This document shows, piece by piece, positions 1 to 12,607 of a stretch of 64,000 nucleotides of DNA. Position 1 is the first letter of the stretch. Every line of letters starts with the position of its first letter. Under the pieces are notes generated by a model. It saw only the letters and a program-made list of their open reading frames with translations. It made no database searches and was not told the DNA's origin. Made by a program: the position numbers and the translations under genes. This DNA is from Voacanga thouarsii (taxonomy: Eukaryota; Streptophyta; Magnoliopsida; Gentianales; Apocynaceae). The stretch covers positions 1,560,001 through 1,624,000 of the forward strand of contig JANUWF010001161.1 of the NCBI GenBank assembly GCA_026120185.1, read 5' to 3'.

Positions 1-1540
1 AAATAACTATTTAAGTCTTTTATTAACTAGTTTAAGCTAGGTTAAATTTTTCTAATTATTCAATTTGGGCTTAGGCCCTGAATAATTAATTAACTAATTA
101 AACTAGATAATAAAATTAATTTCTCTCATTCCATTATATTATTCCAGTCTAAAAAATAAATTAAATTTTCTAAATAAAATAAAATCATTTTATTGTGACT
201 ATTTCCTCGACCTAAAATAATTAGAACTTACGGGCTATTCTAAGGACCAAAAAGACATATTGCCTTGGCTACTAAAATAACCAAAATACCATTGCTATAT
301 AAATAGCTATATTTTATATTTTAAATATTTTTTAATATTACCATAAGAAAATATTGATCCCAAGGACAATGTTGCATTAGCTATGTGTTCGATCCACAGG
401 TGAAATGACTAAAATATCCCTCTACACATCATCGTGCATTTAGAGAGGAAATAGTGTACTAACACCTTTCTAAAACACATCTACAATCTTTAGGCTTCTA
501 GTCCAATGATCTATGACTTCTTTAAATATTTTTGCTTTCTAATGGAGCTACCCTAAAGCCAATATCCAAGTCATGTTCCCTAGGGCCCCGGATAATTAGA
601 TCATTCGGACAACCATAATGGGCGATATAATGTAGACACTATCTTGTATAATTCTGTCTTGACTAACTAATCACATATACCCAACATACAAGTATATTTG
701 TCTTTCTCAAGAACCTCAACTATAGTATATCAAAACATACGATTCCAGTTTCATCAGACCACCAACTCATATTCAAGGTGTAGTGATGTGTTTGAATTTG
801 GGTATAAAAAATCATAGAAAATAAGCATATTCCCAATCAAGTTTAAATTAAAATGTTAACCCCAAATTACACATATGAGCAAGCGTACTCATCATTAAGC
901 ATGGCATAGGGTTTAAAACGAGTGTCGATCCTCAAGGAACAAGTATGCATTAGTTACTTTTTTTTCATTGTTTAACTGACTCAATAAAGTGAAAAAGAAT
1001 AAAAGGAAAAAATAAAATAAAATAAAAGAATATAGGTAACACCCCACTACCTAGGCCCGACAGGGCCGGGGATGTCGCCCCGTCCAAAGGACAAGGGGTC
1101 TTTATAACTAGGTCACACAAAAGAAAATAAAAGTAATACCTTGAAATTGAACTTATTACAACCCAAAAATACATGAACAAATCCAAAATAAATTGTTTGC
1201 TGCCATCTCTCAAACAACACATAAGGAAAATAACATAAAGTCTTCAAAGCATAGGCAACAAATCTAGCTATTCATCTCCACAGCAGGATCGACCTGAAAA
1301 CATGTCATAAAAGGTGATGAGATAAAAATCTCAGTAAGTCCGTGTGTACTTTGAGTGTTCAGTGAAAATAGTTCGCGGATGCAAAATGTGAAAATTTTAT
1401 AAGAGAAATATTGGCAAGCATTCAACATTAGTCAAAAACAAGAGTGGTATTTTTGGCTTTTCCAGCCATACATAATTTATAAGATCAACCACTCAAAAGA
1501 AAGGATTATGGGTTACCACACGCTGGGCCCCATAACCGGA

Positions 1541-1630
1541 TGGTCAGTATGCCACACTTTGTGCACATTGCCGGTCAGTATGCCACACTTTGTGCACACT
1601 GCCGGTCAGAATGCCGACACTTTGTGCAGA
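1541..1630. repeat. 31-bp tandem repeat, three copies, in Del2-solo
   Basis: The word ggtcag followed by a(t/a)gcc..acactttgtgca starts at 1542, 1573 and 1604, a period of 31 bp. The third copy has an extra G. The matching place in the Del2 LTR (about 62065-62100) has only one copy, so the array grew in this lineage or shrank in the other. Confidence 0.9.
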
Positions 1631-3347
1631 CTAACAAAAGGTAGGTGATCGGCCTACCAGGCAAGATACTCCTCCTTCTCTATACCCCAAATAACAACCG
1701 GGTGTCCATTCCGGCAAAACACAGTCACTTGACTGAAATAAAAATTACTAGCTTGGACCGGCATGACTAAGTAGTACTGACATTTCTCTAAGTTGAGTTT
1801 TATCTTCTGGAGGTGGCCTCCTGCCAGAAGACTCACTCTTGTTCTTCAAAACTAGTACTACTAGCCTACCCTTATTGAGTACTCAACGATAATTGTCCCC
1901 CTTGGGAGAAAACTGGTAAAACACAGCTTTACTTGAAAATGGCAATTAAGGGTTTCCAAAGTCCTTGCCAAAATTGGTTTTAGAAATAGTTCAGTGTTTG
2001 AGTAAAACTACTTTGAAAATTTTCAAATAATTGGTTTGACTGAATCAAGAAAAGAAACAGTCCTTAATTGCCTTTACCAAATCAGTATTCACATACTTCG
2101 TGTTTAGCTTGCCATGGTAACCTTTTACAACAAACAAGTTTTATGCATGAGCTTACCTGATCCTTTGCTTGCTCAAATTTAAAAGTCTTGCAAAGCTGAC
2201 CTAACCCCGCCTGGGGTAAACACAAGACATAAGGTTACACTCAAGCTATATTCACTTACACAAATAATCCTAACCCTAATGTTCTAAGCTTTAAGGCTAG
2301 ATGATAAAGAATTTTATAAAATAAGTCTAGTTTGATAAGTTAAAATAACTAGGGTTTCTAAAATAATTGCAAATAAATTATAAACTCAAATAATAATTCT
2401 TGAGTGTTATTTTTAATAAATAAACTAAGGTTTGAATATTAAGTCCTAAATAGTACTAATAAATGGTGATTTAAAAATAGCTTTATTATAAATAAATATT
2501 TAATTACAAATGACCTTTAATTAATTTTTAAATAGATAATAAATAATGAATGAATTATTTTAAATTTTAATTAATAAATAAAAAATAGATTCTAATAATA
2601 TTTTATTTATTGTAAAGGATTTATTACTATATATATTATTTTTTAATAAAAGATCTCATTTATTTGATAAAGAAAATATGAATATTTTAATTTATAAACC
2701 ATTCTAAATCTCCCTAGAGTTTCGAATTTTTTAGGGAAAATATAGCAGCATTCTATTCAAGGTAATAAAATTTGTTAATAAAAATAATATAGCCTTAACA
2801 AGAAAATACTTTTTCACCATGATTTTCCTATTGCTAGAAAGGATTCATGAACACCTTCTCCATCATCAAACAATATATTAATCCATTCATGAACATACAC
2901 TTGAACTATCTCATACCATCACATGGCCAAAATCCTACTAAGCATAATCATCAACCATGGTTTCCATGGAAAAATAAGAACATAAAAACCTAATCACCTT
3001 TGGTGTCATGGTCTCTAACATGCTTCAAACATCCATAAAATTTCATTAAGCACGAAGAACATACATTGATTCGAAAGGAAAACACATACATCCTAGTCAT
3101 ATACAACAATCATCATGTCCTAACTCCGTCCTCTTAATCCACATGCATATACTCAATCCCTTATCCATATTTCATTCTTCCTATCAATATCTAAGAGACA
3201 TGAATACTGAATTAAAAGAAGGATTAAAGGAAAATACTTGATTTGATGAACACTTCGATGAAGAATTAAGAAGGTCCACGCGATTGAGAGCCTTGAATGA
3301 TCAAACGGGAAAACGGCCATGGTTGATAGTTGATCAACCATTTTGGT

Positions 3348-3351
<4 letters not shown>

Positions 3352-3412
<61 letters not shown>
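3352..3412. repeat. (GA)n microsatellite inside Del2-solo
   Basis: An uninterrupted AG run of about 60 bp. The Del2 LTR has a (CT)n run of about 38 bp in the reverse orientation at the homologous position (60651-60689), so the microsatellite belongs to this LTR family and varies in length. Flanking words (ggccaaaatggtt and its complement) match in both. Confidence 0.95.
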
Positions 3413-3414
<2 letters not shown>

Positions 3415-4983
3415 ATTAGAACAGTACAATCGAATGGAAGAAGATGAACAAGAAGGTTATTCTTGACTTACCTTGTTGATGTTCTTGAGACCTTCAAAGA
3501 AAAGCTAATTTTGATCCGTTTGAAAATTCTTGTTTGCGAGGTTTTGTGTTATAAATACCAGAAATGAAGTTTAGAGATTAAATGGAAGTGATTTGGAGTA
3601 TTTGAAGTGATTGGAGGTGTTTAGAGTAGGGTTAGGCTTCAAGAAGGTTAGTGTGTGTTCTTGGTGTTCTAGGTGAAAATGGAGAGAATTTGGAAGAAAT
3701 GCTGCACGAATTTTGGTAGAGGGCTGGCCGAATGGTATGGAGTGAATGAGGGTTTCGGTTTTCAGCAAGAAGGAAAGAGAATGATCAGATTTTTTTTTGA
3801 AATTTAAATGGAGGAAATGGTGGAGATGTTTAAGGTAAGAGGTTAGCTATGGTGTTTGATCAAGAGAGGTTTCTATGGTCTTCAATGGTGTCGGCTGAAC
3901 ACGGTGGTCTTGCTGAAATGATTGAAGGTTAATGTTGCTCCAAGGCTGGTCGAAATTCAGTCTTAAATGGCAGAGGAAATTCTGGTTTATTTGCCTAATA
4001 CAAGAGTGATTTTAATGGAGTAAAATGCTGAAATTATTTGAAGTTCAAAAAGAGTTTGAATGGAGTGATCTTAGGAGTGTTTTGTGGTGTGGCTATGGAG
4101 TCCATATGCTCAAGGTAAGTGTGGGGTTAATGGTGTTCAGTCTACAGCTGAGCAAGGTTCAATTTTACAGAGGTTGAAGGTGATTTTCGGCCTAGGCTAG
4201 AAGGGAGCAAAGCTGGAAAATTTTGGTTTCATGCTTCAAGAGTTTCGAAGGCTGTGCAGAATTTTTGCACACCTTCAACCCGATTTGCAGCTGACTCTTG
4301 AGGGAGTTTGAAGGTCTTTCTAAGGTGGTTTTCCATCCTTAATGCTGGAGAAATATTGAGGAGTTTTGCTGGCTTGAAGATGAATCAAAACAGCTTCATT
4401 TACTTGGTTGAAAGCTGCGAAAATGACCAGAATTTTTTTCTGGTTTGGTGCTGTTTGTGCAGTCCGAAAATTGCACAGATTTTCCAGCATTCAAGCCATA
4501 TTAAATGACCATTTTTCTGGCAGAAAATGAGTGGGTTTACTGGCTGAATTTTTGAAGAAATGGCGTGTAAATATTCTGGAAAATTTCCAGATTTTCCTTT
4601 ACTAGAAGATGAACAACATGAAGGAGAGTTTGAAGGTGCTATCATGGTGATTGATTTTCTCTTGGAAACCCTTCCTATTTCTCCTCCTACTTTAGGCCAA
4701 CTTCCCAACCTCCAAAGCTGTTTTTCGAAATTCAAGTTGGAGGAGTTATCACAGAATTTTTTTGGAATTTAAAAGAAAGGATTTAATGGTTTTGAATTAT
4801 AAAGATGTTAGGACAAGCTAGTGGTAATAAAAAGGATAAGAATTCCTCTAGAATTCTTTTTAGGACATGAGGATAAGATTATGACATTCTCTTCATGTCT
4901 CCCCTAAGACAACATTGCTATTTCCATGAAATGCAAGAAAACAAAAATTCAAACTTAGTTAAGATAATCACGACAAAAGCTTA

Positions 4984-5055
4984 AATGATGGGATTTGAAC
5001 TCATGACCTTAGAAATTAATTCACCAAGCTCTAACCACTAAACCATACTAACTCT
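4984..5055 (-). promoter_or_regulatory. tRNA-like Pol III promoter module in Del2-solo LTR
   Basis: Read on the minus strand, this gives an A-box-like block (TATGGTTTAGTGGTTAGAGC), then about 30 bases, then a B-box-like block (GAGTTCAAATCCC) inside a near-perfect T-arm stem (ATGAG/CCCAT). It starts about 242 bases from the LTR 5' end, the same distance as the copy in Del2 (58986-59056). Spacing fits a tRNA, but a paired acceptor stem is not clear, so this is a tRNA-derived relic or Pol III promoter rather than a working tRNA gene. Confidence 0.65.
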
Positions 5056-6104
5056 TGTTGTTATTTTCTCACCCACACTTCCTTCCTATTTAATCCTCAA
5101 GCTTTCTTCCTATTTTGACCTCAAGCAAAATTACCATTTTACCCTTCCTACTCGATAAACATAACTAAGCATTTTAACCTATAAATCACAATTCTAATGC
5201 ACGTAAAATCATTCAAAAATATACATATTCATGCAAAATAATATGATATGCTTCTCGAGCCCCTTACTCAAGGGTTGGCTTTAGGTGGGGTTTTACAATA
5301 TACACATGTCAATGATGGAGAATTATGTAACTCAAACCATTATTTTGACAAACATGACCTTAAAGTACCTAATCATTATCATAACTAATCATTCTCTTAG
5401 CATCATGAAGGATTAAGATAGATTCACTTCTTTTTCAATCCATGAAATCACTATCTTCTAGACAAATTAGCATCACATATTCTGTCTCAACTAATTCACC
5501 CAAAGATGCATTAAACAAAATCCTTGATTAAGTTTTCATATTCTGGCAAACTTAAAACATGATATTAACTAATGAATCCATATTTTGGCAGACATCAATT
5601 AACCTTTAATTACCTAGTTTTTAGCAATTAACCCATTTTTCAAGTAAGTTAATAGACAACAAATATGAAATTAATGAATTGAGACCATCATCAACCCCTT
5701 TGTCCAAGCAAGTTAATGGAAAAAAATAACCAACTAATCCCGTAATTAGCATAAGTAATTAAATACCAAGAATAACAATCAATTAATCAAAAAATCAAAG
5801 TAACTCTAAAAATCATAAATACCTAAAACAATGTCAAATTACAATAAAAAAATTAATACATTATTGTTCAAGAAAAGAAAACAAAGTTAAAAGAAAGCAC
5901 TCATAGACAAGCCTCTTTCTTCTTCCTTCATGGACCCTCTTATACAATCCTCCTTGATTTGATAGAATTCCTCCTTAAATTTGAGTAATTTTCTGTTTTG
6001 ATCCGTGAATTCTCCCTCAATTATTTCTCTTGAGAAAATATTGGTGATGCACTCTAAAATATATCTAAGTCTCTACATTGTGCACCCCCTTTTTTCTAAG
6101 GTAA

Positions 6105-6890
6105 ATAGCCTTTATTTATAGGCTTACAAAGTTCCTAAAAGAATCCTAAGTAAAGAAGAAGTAATTACTAAAAATCCAAAACCAAAAAGGAGTTGTAATA
6201 TTCCTAATTAAATTCTAAGAAATAATAAAGATGTACACCGCCTTTAATTTTGCAATTCAGAAGTTGAAATCAATTTGGACTTTTAATTTTGTCTTCTTAC
6301 ACTGAAGTCATTCTTGTTATTTGGACGAAATTTGGCTTCAATTAAGCCTACACACAATTGTTGAGCTGACTGCCGCTTTTCTTTGTTCTCCTTGAATCGG
6401 CTCAATTGAAGCTGCAAACCACCCAAGCCACGAAGCGAGACAATGCCTTGCTATGCCAACGAAACTGATTTCCCTTTTTTTTTCGTCTTCTTGCTCAGTC
6501 GCACGAAGCTGCTTCTTTTTCTCGCTATCAGCTTCTCCGAGCCGCACTTCCCTTGTTGCCTTTTTATGTTGTTGTGTCAGCTCAATTGAGCCACTGCCTA
6601 AAATTGCACTTTCTCCTTTTGTCCAACAGCTTTTGTTGATTTTTCCTTTGTCCAGGACCCACCTATATTTGTTTGCTTCCTTTTTCCTTCTTTTGTTCTC
6701 TATTCTTCTTTTCCGTGTTTTCCGTGTTTGAGCCGAGAAGCTTAACCAAGCCGTGGCTTTTGTTTCCTTTTCCTTTCCAAGCTCCAATTGCAATTGCTTC
6801 CTTTGTTCCTTCAATTTCTCCGCATTTCTCTGCTATGCAGTGTAAGACTAGCACCGGCTCTACTCTCTTGGCGTGGTGCTAGGTCTGTGC
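6105..6890 (-). promoter_or_regulatory. Ath-a U3 cassette and TATA box
   Basis: On the minus strand a TATAAATA box (6113-6120) lies downstream of a GC-richer block (about 6340-6890) that is unlike the same place in other copies of this LTR family. The block has repeated short words such as agctcaattgag and its partner ggctcaattgaag near 6400 and 6580. Position in U3 just upstream of the TATA box suggests an enhancer-like role; this is inference. Confidence 0.45.
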
Positions 6891-7501
6891 TGAAAAATTA
6901 CATAATTAGCTCCAAATTTCACCTATATTTGTATAAAATTACAGAAAAGTATTTTTATAAGGGAAATATCAAATAGGAAGGAATATGACTAGTTATGGTA
7001 TTAAAAGTGTTTCAATTTAGCCTCAAATAACTAGAAAAATAATAATGATTTTAACACCTATCATGTAGAGTACAAGTCCACGCTGTAGTAGCAGTAGTTT
7101 GGGTTTCTATCACATAATACTTTTAGAAACCACTACTATAGGTCCTATTCTATGTATTCGAAATACGCTTGTGTTATGAAATGAGTAGATTACTCATTGA
7201 CTAAAGGTAAACCATTCCCTATTCAGAATTCATAACAAAATAATCTTGCCATTATGAGATTCCTATTCTCATCATCCGATGAAGAACAACAGTTTAAGTG
7301 TTAAGTATCCTATGGTCTATATTTTACTGTGAAAGACCTCCATTCACATGAACCATTTACTTAAACAGAATGGGTCTTTTTCAATAAAATCGTGCAAAAA
7401 TATAAAGAAGATTTTACAAACAAATTATGAGAAAAAATACTTTATTAATATAAGTCAAAATTACATTAGAAACATAGTCTAAGAGGGCATACATTCCAAC
7501 A

Positions 7502-8209
7502 TAAGTCTCTCAGTAGAGGTCTCCATTGAGGGATAAAACTTTTTTTGGACAAGATGATAATTCTAGTTAGTCAAGCTAGTTCGTGCTAGCAACTCAATCT
7601 ATGCGGACTATTTATCTCCAAAATGGACAACCAATAAGTTACGGTATAGAGATGGAAGAGTATCTCAACTAATGGGCCAATCACTCACTTGTATTATGAT
7701 GCAGGGTTTCACAATACTCGATCATGATGCAAGGTTTCATGGTCGCTTATATTTGAGTGGCTTATTTCTTAATAATATTGAGTTCTTTTATTTGAAATGC
7801 TAATAACACACCACACATTGTTCAAAATTATTTATTTGGACTTGTAGGCTTAATTGTGATTTGTTCAAAACTGCATACACGAAATATTTCTTAAATTGAC
7901 ATGAGCACACATAGGACTTATTAGAAAAAAATTTCTCACCATGTTTTATGACACGTTTTCAAAACGACCCTGCTTTGAAGGTTGAGTTGCCTAGAGACTT
8001 GAAGATCTCAGTTTGATTTATTACATTTCTAACTTGTGGAGCTTTGTTTATTTATTTACTCTTTTTTAGACTTATATAAGTATTGTTTTAGGTTATAATA
8101 CATTTTAAACATTAGATTATTTCTTCCAATTTTCTTTTAACTGGTTATAAAAGCCCCTTGTCCTATGGACGGAGCTATATCCCTACCCTTTTTTGGGATA
8201 TGTGTTAGA
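7502..8209 (+). mobile_element. 3' part of an old Del2-type LTR
   Basis: It starts with taagtctctcagtagag, matching the Del2 LTR near 61870. It keeps the same landmarks: gagatggaagagtatctca (7650), ggttataaaagccccttgtcc (8144), and a decayed terminus TGTTAGA ending at 8209 where the family has TGTTACA. It is more diverged than the other Del2 LTRs, mostly by C/T and G/A changes. The 5' part is cut off by the Copia LTR ending at 7501. No primer site follows. Confidence 0.75.
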
Positions 8210-9825
8210 ACTTTACATGCACCAGATATGCATTACACAACTGAAATAAAAAGTATTCTAGATAAGAGGACCGTATGTATGTGTTGAGACGGATCAAAAA
8301 TAGAAAACTATACCTTTTTCAAATGTCTCTGTCCTTTAAAACCTTCCTTCATGTCTAAAGGCGTGATCCAGCAACCCCGCATGCAACAATGAATTACGAC
8401 TTCTCCTAGATCGATCAAGTCAAACCACCACAACTCAAGCACAGAGCTGTTTCTGGTAGTATCCATACGAGGAACTAAAGGAAAATAGGAAAAACTATCT
8501 GCTAGAAGAGTCTCTTAGCGGCTAGGGTACACTGAGAGAAGAACAATGAGAGAAGTCGTGTGTTTGTTTTCTGATAACCAAAGAGAAAACAATTCCCTCT
8601 ATGTATTTGGAAAAAAAAAAAAAAGAATGAAGACGGCATTTTTTTCTGGAGTGAAAACCAGACACGATCTCATGAATTCTAAATCAATTAGAATTCATTA
8701 ATTGCAATTGAAAACTATAAGTCTTTAACTATTGCAATTTGGCCCAATATTATAACTAATTATAATATGACCACAATAACTTATTCTTCTCACAATTAAC
8801 CCCACAATATTATCAAATAACACCTTAAGTACTTAATCCTCTATTGTGTATGACCTATTAGATTTTCCAGTCTATTGGTAGCGAATATGAATTAATCCAA
8901 ACATCTTTGAGATTAATAATCCTTAATAATTTAGAATTAACCTATTAATTCTAATCAAGATTAGTTATTAATTTACCAATTAATAAAACCATATTCAGCA
9001 GATCATGAGTGATATCTAGCAACACATCATGACCACCCAATAAGCCAGGAAGTCAAGTGGCTTGACATGAACCCTTCAATAGCAAATTATAGTGCAATAA
9101 ATTCCTTTCACCATACAATATCTCATTCAGTTTGGAGTACAGAATTAGTGCCAACACCTTCCAGAATAAATATTAATTTTGGCCCGAATATGTTAGTACT
9201 TGTACCAGAAATCTACTACTATATATATGTACTAATTGGAACTGTTTTCAATGCACAATAATCTTGGCCAAGGATTTCACGAGTAGTAATTTCAACAAGT
9301 GGCCATGAGATATTCGCTCCGACTATTAGGAGTGGTGAATCTTTTATTGACCATCTCCTCAACTACTTTTGTTTACCTTACAATATACCTAATATCCATC
9401 CCATAGGCAACCCTTGATCTGGCTCCAGAGATTGGAATCAAAGTACAATGCTTAGCAAACAAAGTACTTTGGAGATCTCAAGTCTAAGTATAGTTGCATG
9501 TTTGCTATAGCGAGATTCTATCACTGGCCCTAAATAGTTATCCGTGTGATTATCTCATAGCTAGGACATCTAATGTACTTGTTCTATTCATAAGCATCCA
9601 CGTATTAATTTTGAGTATTACAATACTCACGGATATGAGACCCACCACCTGATCAGATCAGGAAGTTTAACACCAGTCTTAACACATTAATGATGTCCTA
9701 TCTTATTAATACTATGACTAGGGATTATTTAAGTACTAACACAATACGGTGTAGTAGGAATCTTATATCATGATATCTATCTTGATTTCCTAAACATAGT
9801 GTTATACTTAGAACTTTATCTAACA
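8210..9825 (-). mobile_element. Cop3: Copia-like LTR, probably truncated on the left
   Basis: The right end ctttatctaaca is the reverse complement of a Copia LTR start (TGTTAGATAAAG). The interior is a long noncoding AT-rich stretch with the composition and layout of a Copia LTR. It contains no coding domain or primer site. I find no convincing left end or duplication. The simplest reading is that the Del2-type LTR at 7502-8209 was inserted into it, with its remainder left of the window. Family membership is inferred from one terminus only. Confidence 0.45.
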
Positions 9826-10331
9826 GTTATTTTACATGAAAGTGAAGAAAACAAACTGAAAGATGAATAATTCCTTATATTATAAAACAAATATGTTATA
9901 TATAATGTACAAGTGATTGCTTCTAGAGCACAATAGTAACAGTATGTAGGTAGTGAGGTGTTACATGGCATCACACAAACACATGAATAGATGAGCAACT
10001 TGACATTAATATAATCCAACGGGATGTTAACATGAAATGGGGGACACATGAATTAAGCATATATACATACAAACTAATAGCATAAGTTCATTAACATCTA
10101 ACCGAAAGATATAAACATAGTCAGACATAATAATCTAACTATCATCATAACTCCAACACATCAACAACATACTAGTCACCACTCCAGTACCTCTAAACCC
10201 ATATATAAATCCTAAATTATTAAGAAGTATACGTATCATTTAACAATAGTAGTTGCATATCCTCGGCAATCAACATATGTTCACCCATAGTTAATATCTA
10301 TCAAACATCCAATAACATCCAATAAATTTGA
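9826..10331. other. Unassigned AT-rich DNA left of Ath-b
   Basis: I see no repeat terminus, coding domain or RNA gene here. It ends with tttga (10327-10331), the left copy of the Ath-b target duplication, so it was contiguous with 37814 onward before that insertion. Confidence 0.5.
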
Positions 10332-11833
10332 TGATAGGGGCTAAATATACATATATTTTGAGGGTTATTTATATTATATTTTCGATTATTTAGTGTAAAA
10401 ATGACTATTAATTTCCACCATTTTTTCTATCTTTTATGTAGAAATTGGTTAAATGAAAAGATATAAGAAAGATGATGAAAAGTTGTTAAAAAGGTAAACA
10501 AGAGCAAAACAAAAGGCCATCGGGGGTTTGGTTGGTGCATGGGAAATAGCGTCGGACAATTTTGGCTCGAAGAAATAATGGAGCACTTTCAGAGCCTGGG
10601 TACATTTGACTTGGCCCTAGCTGCTAGGTTGAAACCACACTGGCTCAATTATAGCTAAATGCAAAACAATAGAATATAGTAGGTGCCAGCAGCTTTGGAG
10701 CATCTAGGGCCAGCTGGTTTTGGAATTTGACGTGGAAAAGTAGCTTTTGTGCAGAATTTAACAACTCTCTTTTGGGAATTGATTTGGGAACAAATTAGGA
10801 CTCTTATATGAATTTTTTGGCAATCTAAACTCCTATAAACATAAGAGATTAACACTTATTAAATTAGTTTTCACTCTTGGATGCAGGAGAACACTAGAGA
10901 GCTCCTAGAGGATTAAAAGAACACCAAGAAAAAGAAGGAAAAAGGAGGATCAAGGAGAAATCTTGGAGAAAGAAAGGAGGTTGCTTAAAAAGGTTTGAAG
11001 TAAGTAGAAGAAGGTTACTTGTCTATGAGTGATTTCTTTTCATTTTTCTTTGTAATTTATTAACAATTTGAATTCTATGCTTTTAATTGTATTTGAGGAT
11101 ATTTACGGCTCTTGTGTTGAATTTCTTTTAGATCTATTTAATTCAAATTGCAAATATTTGATTACTTAATTTTAATGCATTGAATTAATTATTTTGGACT
11201 AATTAATTCACTATGTTGTTAACTCTTAATTAACTCGAGAAAGAGAGGTTAAAAGATTTAGAACTTAGTAATTAAAGAGTGATTAATATTACCTAGAGAT
11301 ATAGATATTTTTACTTTTATAATTTGAATTGTTCTCAATGCTTCTTAGAGTTAATTAGGGAGGTAAAGATACCATTTGATTAGACTAAAAATAGGAATTT
11401 CATGACTCAAGGGAAAATGAATTCCTCTTTTAAGCTTATTTTGGTATTTGGATTGGAAATTAATCAATTTTATGGTATTTTATTTATTTAACATAAATTT
11501 GGGTAATTTCTTCTTTACATATCTTTCTCTTTGTTCTTACTCTTTAATTATCCTTGTGACTTTTCTTATGTGAACTTGAACTATTCTTTAGTTTGTTAGA
11601 TTAGTAGGTTATTTATTTTCTTTTATCTCCTTATTTTTTTGGCTAAACAATAAAAATTAGGGTAAAGTAATGTGAGATTTTAAATTCCTGTGGATTCGAT
11701 ACTTATTATTTCATATACTATATGATGGATATACTTCCCCATATGTATAGTTTTAGTGGTTAGTATTTTAATTAAAACTTGATTATTTGTGGCCTTTTGT
11801 TGTTAGTTTTTTCAACACTAAAAACACGCATCA
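10332..11833 (+). repeat. Ath-b 5' LTR
   Basis: It starts TGATAGGGGCTAAATATAC and ends ACACGCATCA. It matches the 3' LTR through the ttggttgg block, the block around 10830 (tataaac..ataagagattaacac), and the 11750 block attaaaacttgatt. A TATA-like box lies at 10833. The U3 block at about 10510-10760 is GC-richer than its surroundings and is the part that varies most between family members. Confidence 0.9.
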
Positions 11834-11839
11834 AGTTTT

Positions 11840-11859
11840 TGGCGTTGTTGCTAAGGATG
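11840..11859 (+). other. Ath-b primer binding site, tRNA-Asp type
   Basis: TGGCGTTGTTGCTAAGGATG differs from the plant tRNA-Asp complement (TGGCGCCGTTGCCGGGGATC) at a few sites, mostly as C-to-T or G-to-A changes. It lies six bases after the LTR end. tRNA-Asp priming is typical of the Athila/Tat branch of plant gypsy elements. Confidence 0.75.
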
Positions 11860-12050
11860 GGTGCTATAAAAAACACTTAATCTTGTTGATTTAGTCATTG
11901 TTGTATTTGTAAATATTACTAACTTTTCTTTGTTTTTATATGTTTCTTCTTGATTTTTTTTTTAATTTTTGTATCTCTTGGATGTTTCTTGTTACCAACA
12001 TTTCTTTTGTTTTGTGAGTTTTGAAAAAAAAAAAAAAACCCCTCTTCATC

Positions 12051-12604
12051 ATGGCAAGTTGTTCATAGGGAAATATGAGACCCTGGGGACAAATTCAAAT
12101 GAGCTACAATGATGATAGATTGACAAGAATACAATCTCACATTGCTATTTTTAGTGAGATGTCATTAGAAGCATTAGTGAATTCTTTTGTTGCCAATAAT
12201 TTATCTGTTAAGTGGCACGAAGAAGTTTTCCAATGATTGAGCCAACAAAGGTCACTACTTGCAAATCTAGTTGAGGAGATTTAAGAGGGAATTTCTAACA
12301 ATAAATTGGGTATGCAATAGAGACCCCTGTAGCACCTGTGCAAATTTAGTTGGAAAACATAATTTTCGTAGAAAAACAGGGGATGGAGTATAGAGGCAAA
12401 CTAGTACCAGCTGCATTGGATAAGATGGCACCAGTTTCTCAACAAAAATTAAAACTGATGCATGAAAACTTTGTCAAATATGACAAAGAAGAGAGAAGCC
12501 ATAAGGAACAATTGAAAAATGTGATGAGAGAAAACCTTGACACCACTTTATGTGCTAATTCTTCGAACTTCCCTTTGTCACATGATTTTGTAGGTACCTT
12601 TTAA
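12051..12604 (+). pseudogene. Degraded Ath-b internal ORF, function unknown
   Basis: From ATG at 12051 one frame reads MASCS, a stop, then GNMRPWGQIQMSYNDDRLTR and a helical stretch, with further stops at TGA/TAA/TAG. After a frameshift it continues as MENIIFVEKQG...VSQQKLKLMHENFVKYDKE to 12604. The second half is charged and helix-prone, as in a coiled coil. I see no zinc knuckle and no gag homology I can name. Position right after the leader suggests a decayed gag-like product. Confidence 0.35.
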
Positions 12605-12607
12605 TTC

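Larger units (their letters stand above)
1035..5297 (-). mobile_element. Del2-solo: solo LTR of a Del/Tekay-type gypsy element
   Basis: This is the reverse complement of the Del2 LTR at 58743-62608. The shared landmarks are in the same order: the accccactacctaggcc end, the stretch at 1060-1110, an (AG)n run, a tRNA-like module, and the start ggtggggttttaca. The 5-bp duplication ATATA flanks it exactly (1030-1034 and 5298-5302). The first base of the expected TGTAACACC end is G instead of T. Length is 4,263 bp. It carries no primer site or internal domain. It is nested inside Ath-a. Confidence 0.92.
784..7063 (-). mobile_element. Ath-a: solo Athila-like LTR (itself interrupted)
   Basis: The ends are the reverse complement of the Athila-like LTR ends seen elsewhere: tgatgtgttt at the left (family end acgcatca) and acacctatca at the right (family start TGATAGG). 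A 5-bp duplication TGTAG flanks it (779-783 and 7064-7068). Bases 784-1034 closely match the reverse complement of 53721-53971, the 3' end of Ath-d. Removing the nested Del2 LTR with its duplication leaves about 2.0 kb with no primer site or internal region, so it is a solo LTR left by recombination. Confidence 0.87.
1..7501 (-). mobile_element. Cop1-family Copia LTR, interrupted, 5' part outside window
   Basis: Bases 1-783 and 7069-7501 align end to end with the two LTRs of Cop1 (14167-15382 and 33950-35156). Shared blocks include the paired ttaattaa stretches near 90 and the AGAGGGCATACAT block near 7483. The last bases (ttccaaca) are the reverse complement of a TG-starting Copia LTR. About 720 bases of the LTR lie before the window. 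This length fits a 1.93 kb LTR once the insertion 784-7063 is removed. No Copia internal sequence follows: the next base belongs to a Del2-type LTR, so this is a solo LTR or one end of an element that extends left. Confidence 0.85.

Noticed and set aside
3153..3466. Frames on both strands with Ser-Leu or Arg-Glu repeats
   Set aside because: They come only from translating the (GA)n microsatellite inside the Del2-solo LTR.
4984..5055. Functional tRNA gene
   Set aside because: The acceptor stem does not pair well and the anticodon arm is unclear in both LTR copies; called a tRNA-like promoter module instead.
6338..6976. Several overlapping frames on both strands
   Set aside because: They fall in the GC-richer U3 cassette of Ath-a, have low-complexity composition, and are not conserved in other LTRs of the family.
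8210..8240. Exact left end and target duplication of Cop3
   Set aside because: The candidates ttaca, gttag and tttacatg do not pair with a TG start and gttat at the right end, so no duplication is claimed.
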